From an uncultured Schlesneria sp. (GTDB taxonomy: Bacteria; Planctomycetota; Planctomycetia; Planctomycetales; Planctomycetaceae): a stretch of 64,000 nt of DNA. The stretch is from the NCBI GenBank assembly GCA_903834925.1, contig CAILLA010000138.1, forward strand, positions 1-64,000, given 5' to 3'. A model generated the notes under the pieces. That model had not been told where the DNA came from, searched no databases, and saw only the letters and a list, made by a program, of their open reading frames with translations. Below, in pieces: positions 63,153-64,000 of the stretch. Made by a program: the position numbers and the translations under genes. The first letter of the stretch is position 1. Each line of letters begins with the position of its first letter.

Positions 63153-63248
63153 GGGGTCGGGTGTTCAAATTTCAAAATTGGCCGATCTTGCGGTTTCAAT
63201 TAATCAGCGGATTCAGCGGCCAATTGTGAAATTTTGACGCCCGACCCC
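63153..63248. repeat. Inverted repeat with about 31-bp arms (GGGGTCGGG family)
   Basis: Arms 63153-63183 and 63218-63248 match at about 27 of 31 positions, with termini GGGGTCGGG / CCCGACCCC and inner ends AATTGGCC / GGCCAATT, around a 34-base loop. It is non-coding and lies between divergent genes. The rest of 63100-63408 shows no gene. Confidence 0.75.
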
Positions 63249-63408
63249 AGAACGCTAGGCCAACGTCATACCTTCAGCGCTCGATGACCGCCAGTGATCA
63301 CCGCAAACAACCTTAAACTTGGCGACACATATCGACATAATCCTGAAATTCTGATACCGGACGGTCTGGCGAACAATCGCCCGAGGCACGGATGCTGAAG
63401 GACCAGTG

Positions 63409-64000
63409 ATGAATCCCGATTTTTTACAGACAATTTGGACATTCGCGGTCACAGTCGCCTGTTATGTCGCTGTTGCGACAGAACTGATTTCGCCCAGGTT
63501 CGAAACGATGCCCGCAGAGGATGTTGATCAGGCGATCGCCATCTATGATCAAATGGTTCGGCTTGATCCTGAATCGCCCGGGGCCTACTTGCGGCGTGGT
63601 TATGCCTGGGTCGTCAGGCAAGATTTCGATAAAGCGATCGCGGATTTTGATGCTGCTATTTGCATCGACTACGATTCCGCAGGAGCCTATCTCCTTCGCG
63701 GAACCGCCTGGAAGGAACTGAAGCGGTTTGAATACGCGCTGGCCGACTTTAGCGAAGCCATCAAGCTCGATCCCGCTCTTCGAAACGCCTACGTTCAGCG
63801 TGGGGCGGTCAGGGGACTGAGAAAAGAATTCGATCAGGGCCTGGCCGATTTAGATGAAGCCATCCGGCTGGATCAGTCGTACAGCCCATCCTATTCCGGA
63901 CGCGGCTGGATACGGATGTCAAAGGGAGACCTTGTCCTGGCTCTGGCCGACTTTGACGAAGCGATTCGACTCGATCCGAACGATGCCAGCAGTTATGGCA
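63409..64000 (+). CDS. TPR protein with N-terminal membrane anchor (truncated by the window end)
   Basis: 197 codons are visible and the frame is open at the edge. A hydrophobic N-terminus (TIWTFAVTVACYVAVATELI) is a signal anchor. At least five tetratricopeptide units follow at a 34-residue period, each of the form AIADFDxAIxxD or ALADFxEAIxLDP (for example FEYALADFSEAIKLDP). TPR arrays mediate protein contacts. The ATG at 63409 has AAGGA 6 bases upstream. Total length and any C-terminal domain are unknown. Confidence 0.85.
   Translation, partial: MNPDFLQTIWTFAVTVACYVAVATELISPRFETMPAEDVDQAIAIYDQMVRLDPESPGAYLRRGYAWVVRQDFDKAIADFDAAICIDYDSAGAYLLRGTAWKELKRFEYALADFSEAIKLDPALRNAYVQRGAVRGLRKEFDQGLADLDEAIRLDQSYSPSYSGRGWIRMSKGDLVLALADFDEAIRLDPNDASSYG

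Noticed and set aside
1-64000. Search for a prophage, integron or transposase-bearing island
   Set aside because: No integrase, transposase, phage structural gene or tRNA attachment site was recognised; mobility signs are limited to non-coding repeats.

Overview
The window looks like a chromosomal segment of a free-living planctomycete, probably of the Planctomycetaceae. This is inferred from two secreted DUF1501 proteins with twin-arginine leaders, a Ser/Thr kinase carrying a GYF-like domain, a second GYF_2 membrane protein, PQQ-type beta-propeller proteins, a ThuA-domain protein, a c-type cytochrome, many GTG/TTG starts, and gene gaps packed with short palindromic repeats. I see no rRNA, tRNA, transposase, integrase or CRISPR array.

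Layout. 1-9.2 kb (+ strand): a tandem palindrome, a DUF1501 protein, a GYF_2 protein, glgB abutting a membrane histidine kinase, then clpC with a terminator. 9.5-20.3 kb: a repetitive Cys-rich secreted protein, a ROK sugar kinase, a flavin-binding split-barrel protein, a methyltransferase, a TlpA-like thioredoxin next to a YaeR-type VOC protein, a secreted TIM-barrel-like protein, CvpA, a YdjM-like membrane protein and a ThuA protein. 20.4-26.3 kb (- strand): a 1725-residue DUF4132 protein, preceded by a 141-residue protein that ends in Gly-Gly after a beta-grasp-like tail. 27.1-29.8 kb: two exported proteins. 30.6-39.0 kb (- strand): five consecutive signalling genes, every one beginning with a receiver (REC) domain or having one behind two S1 domains. 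40-53 kb: a di-haem cytochrome c, an MFS transporter, a very large PQQ/TPR protein with a membrane-protein partner, an ABC exporter and a smaller PQQ propeller. 53.2-59.1 kb (- strand): ygfZ, murJ, a Ser/Thr kinase and a second DUF1501 protein. 59.6-62.3 kb (- strand): an alpha/beta hydrolase-sdpR-sdpI operon with a well-formed palindromic operator and a small interrupted ORF behind it. 62.5-64 kb: a flavodoxin-like protein and the start of a TPR protein that runs off the window.

Two loci stand out. The first is the GG-tailed small protein upstream of DUF4132, which resembles a ubiquitin-like modifier/partner pair. The second is the five-gene phosphorelay: S1-S1-REC-GAF-kinase, REC-PAS-GAF-GAF-kinase, REC-kinase, REC-degenerate cyclase, and REC-degenerate NtrC core-HTH. 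Its effectors are built from enzyme folds that have lost catalytic motifs.

A third theme is structural. Dispersed palindromic elements keep the same ends (GTGCCAC) and loops (GAGTCTTCG) while the stems change in a compensatory way, and in several copies two such hairpins are nested inside a larger inverted repeat.
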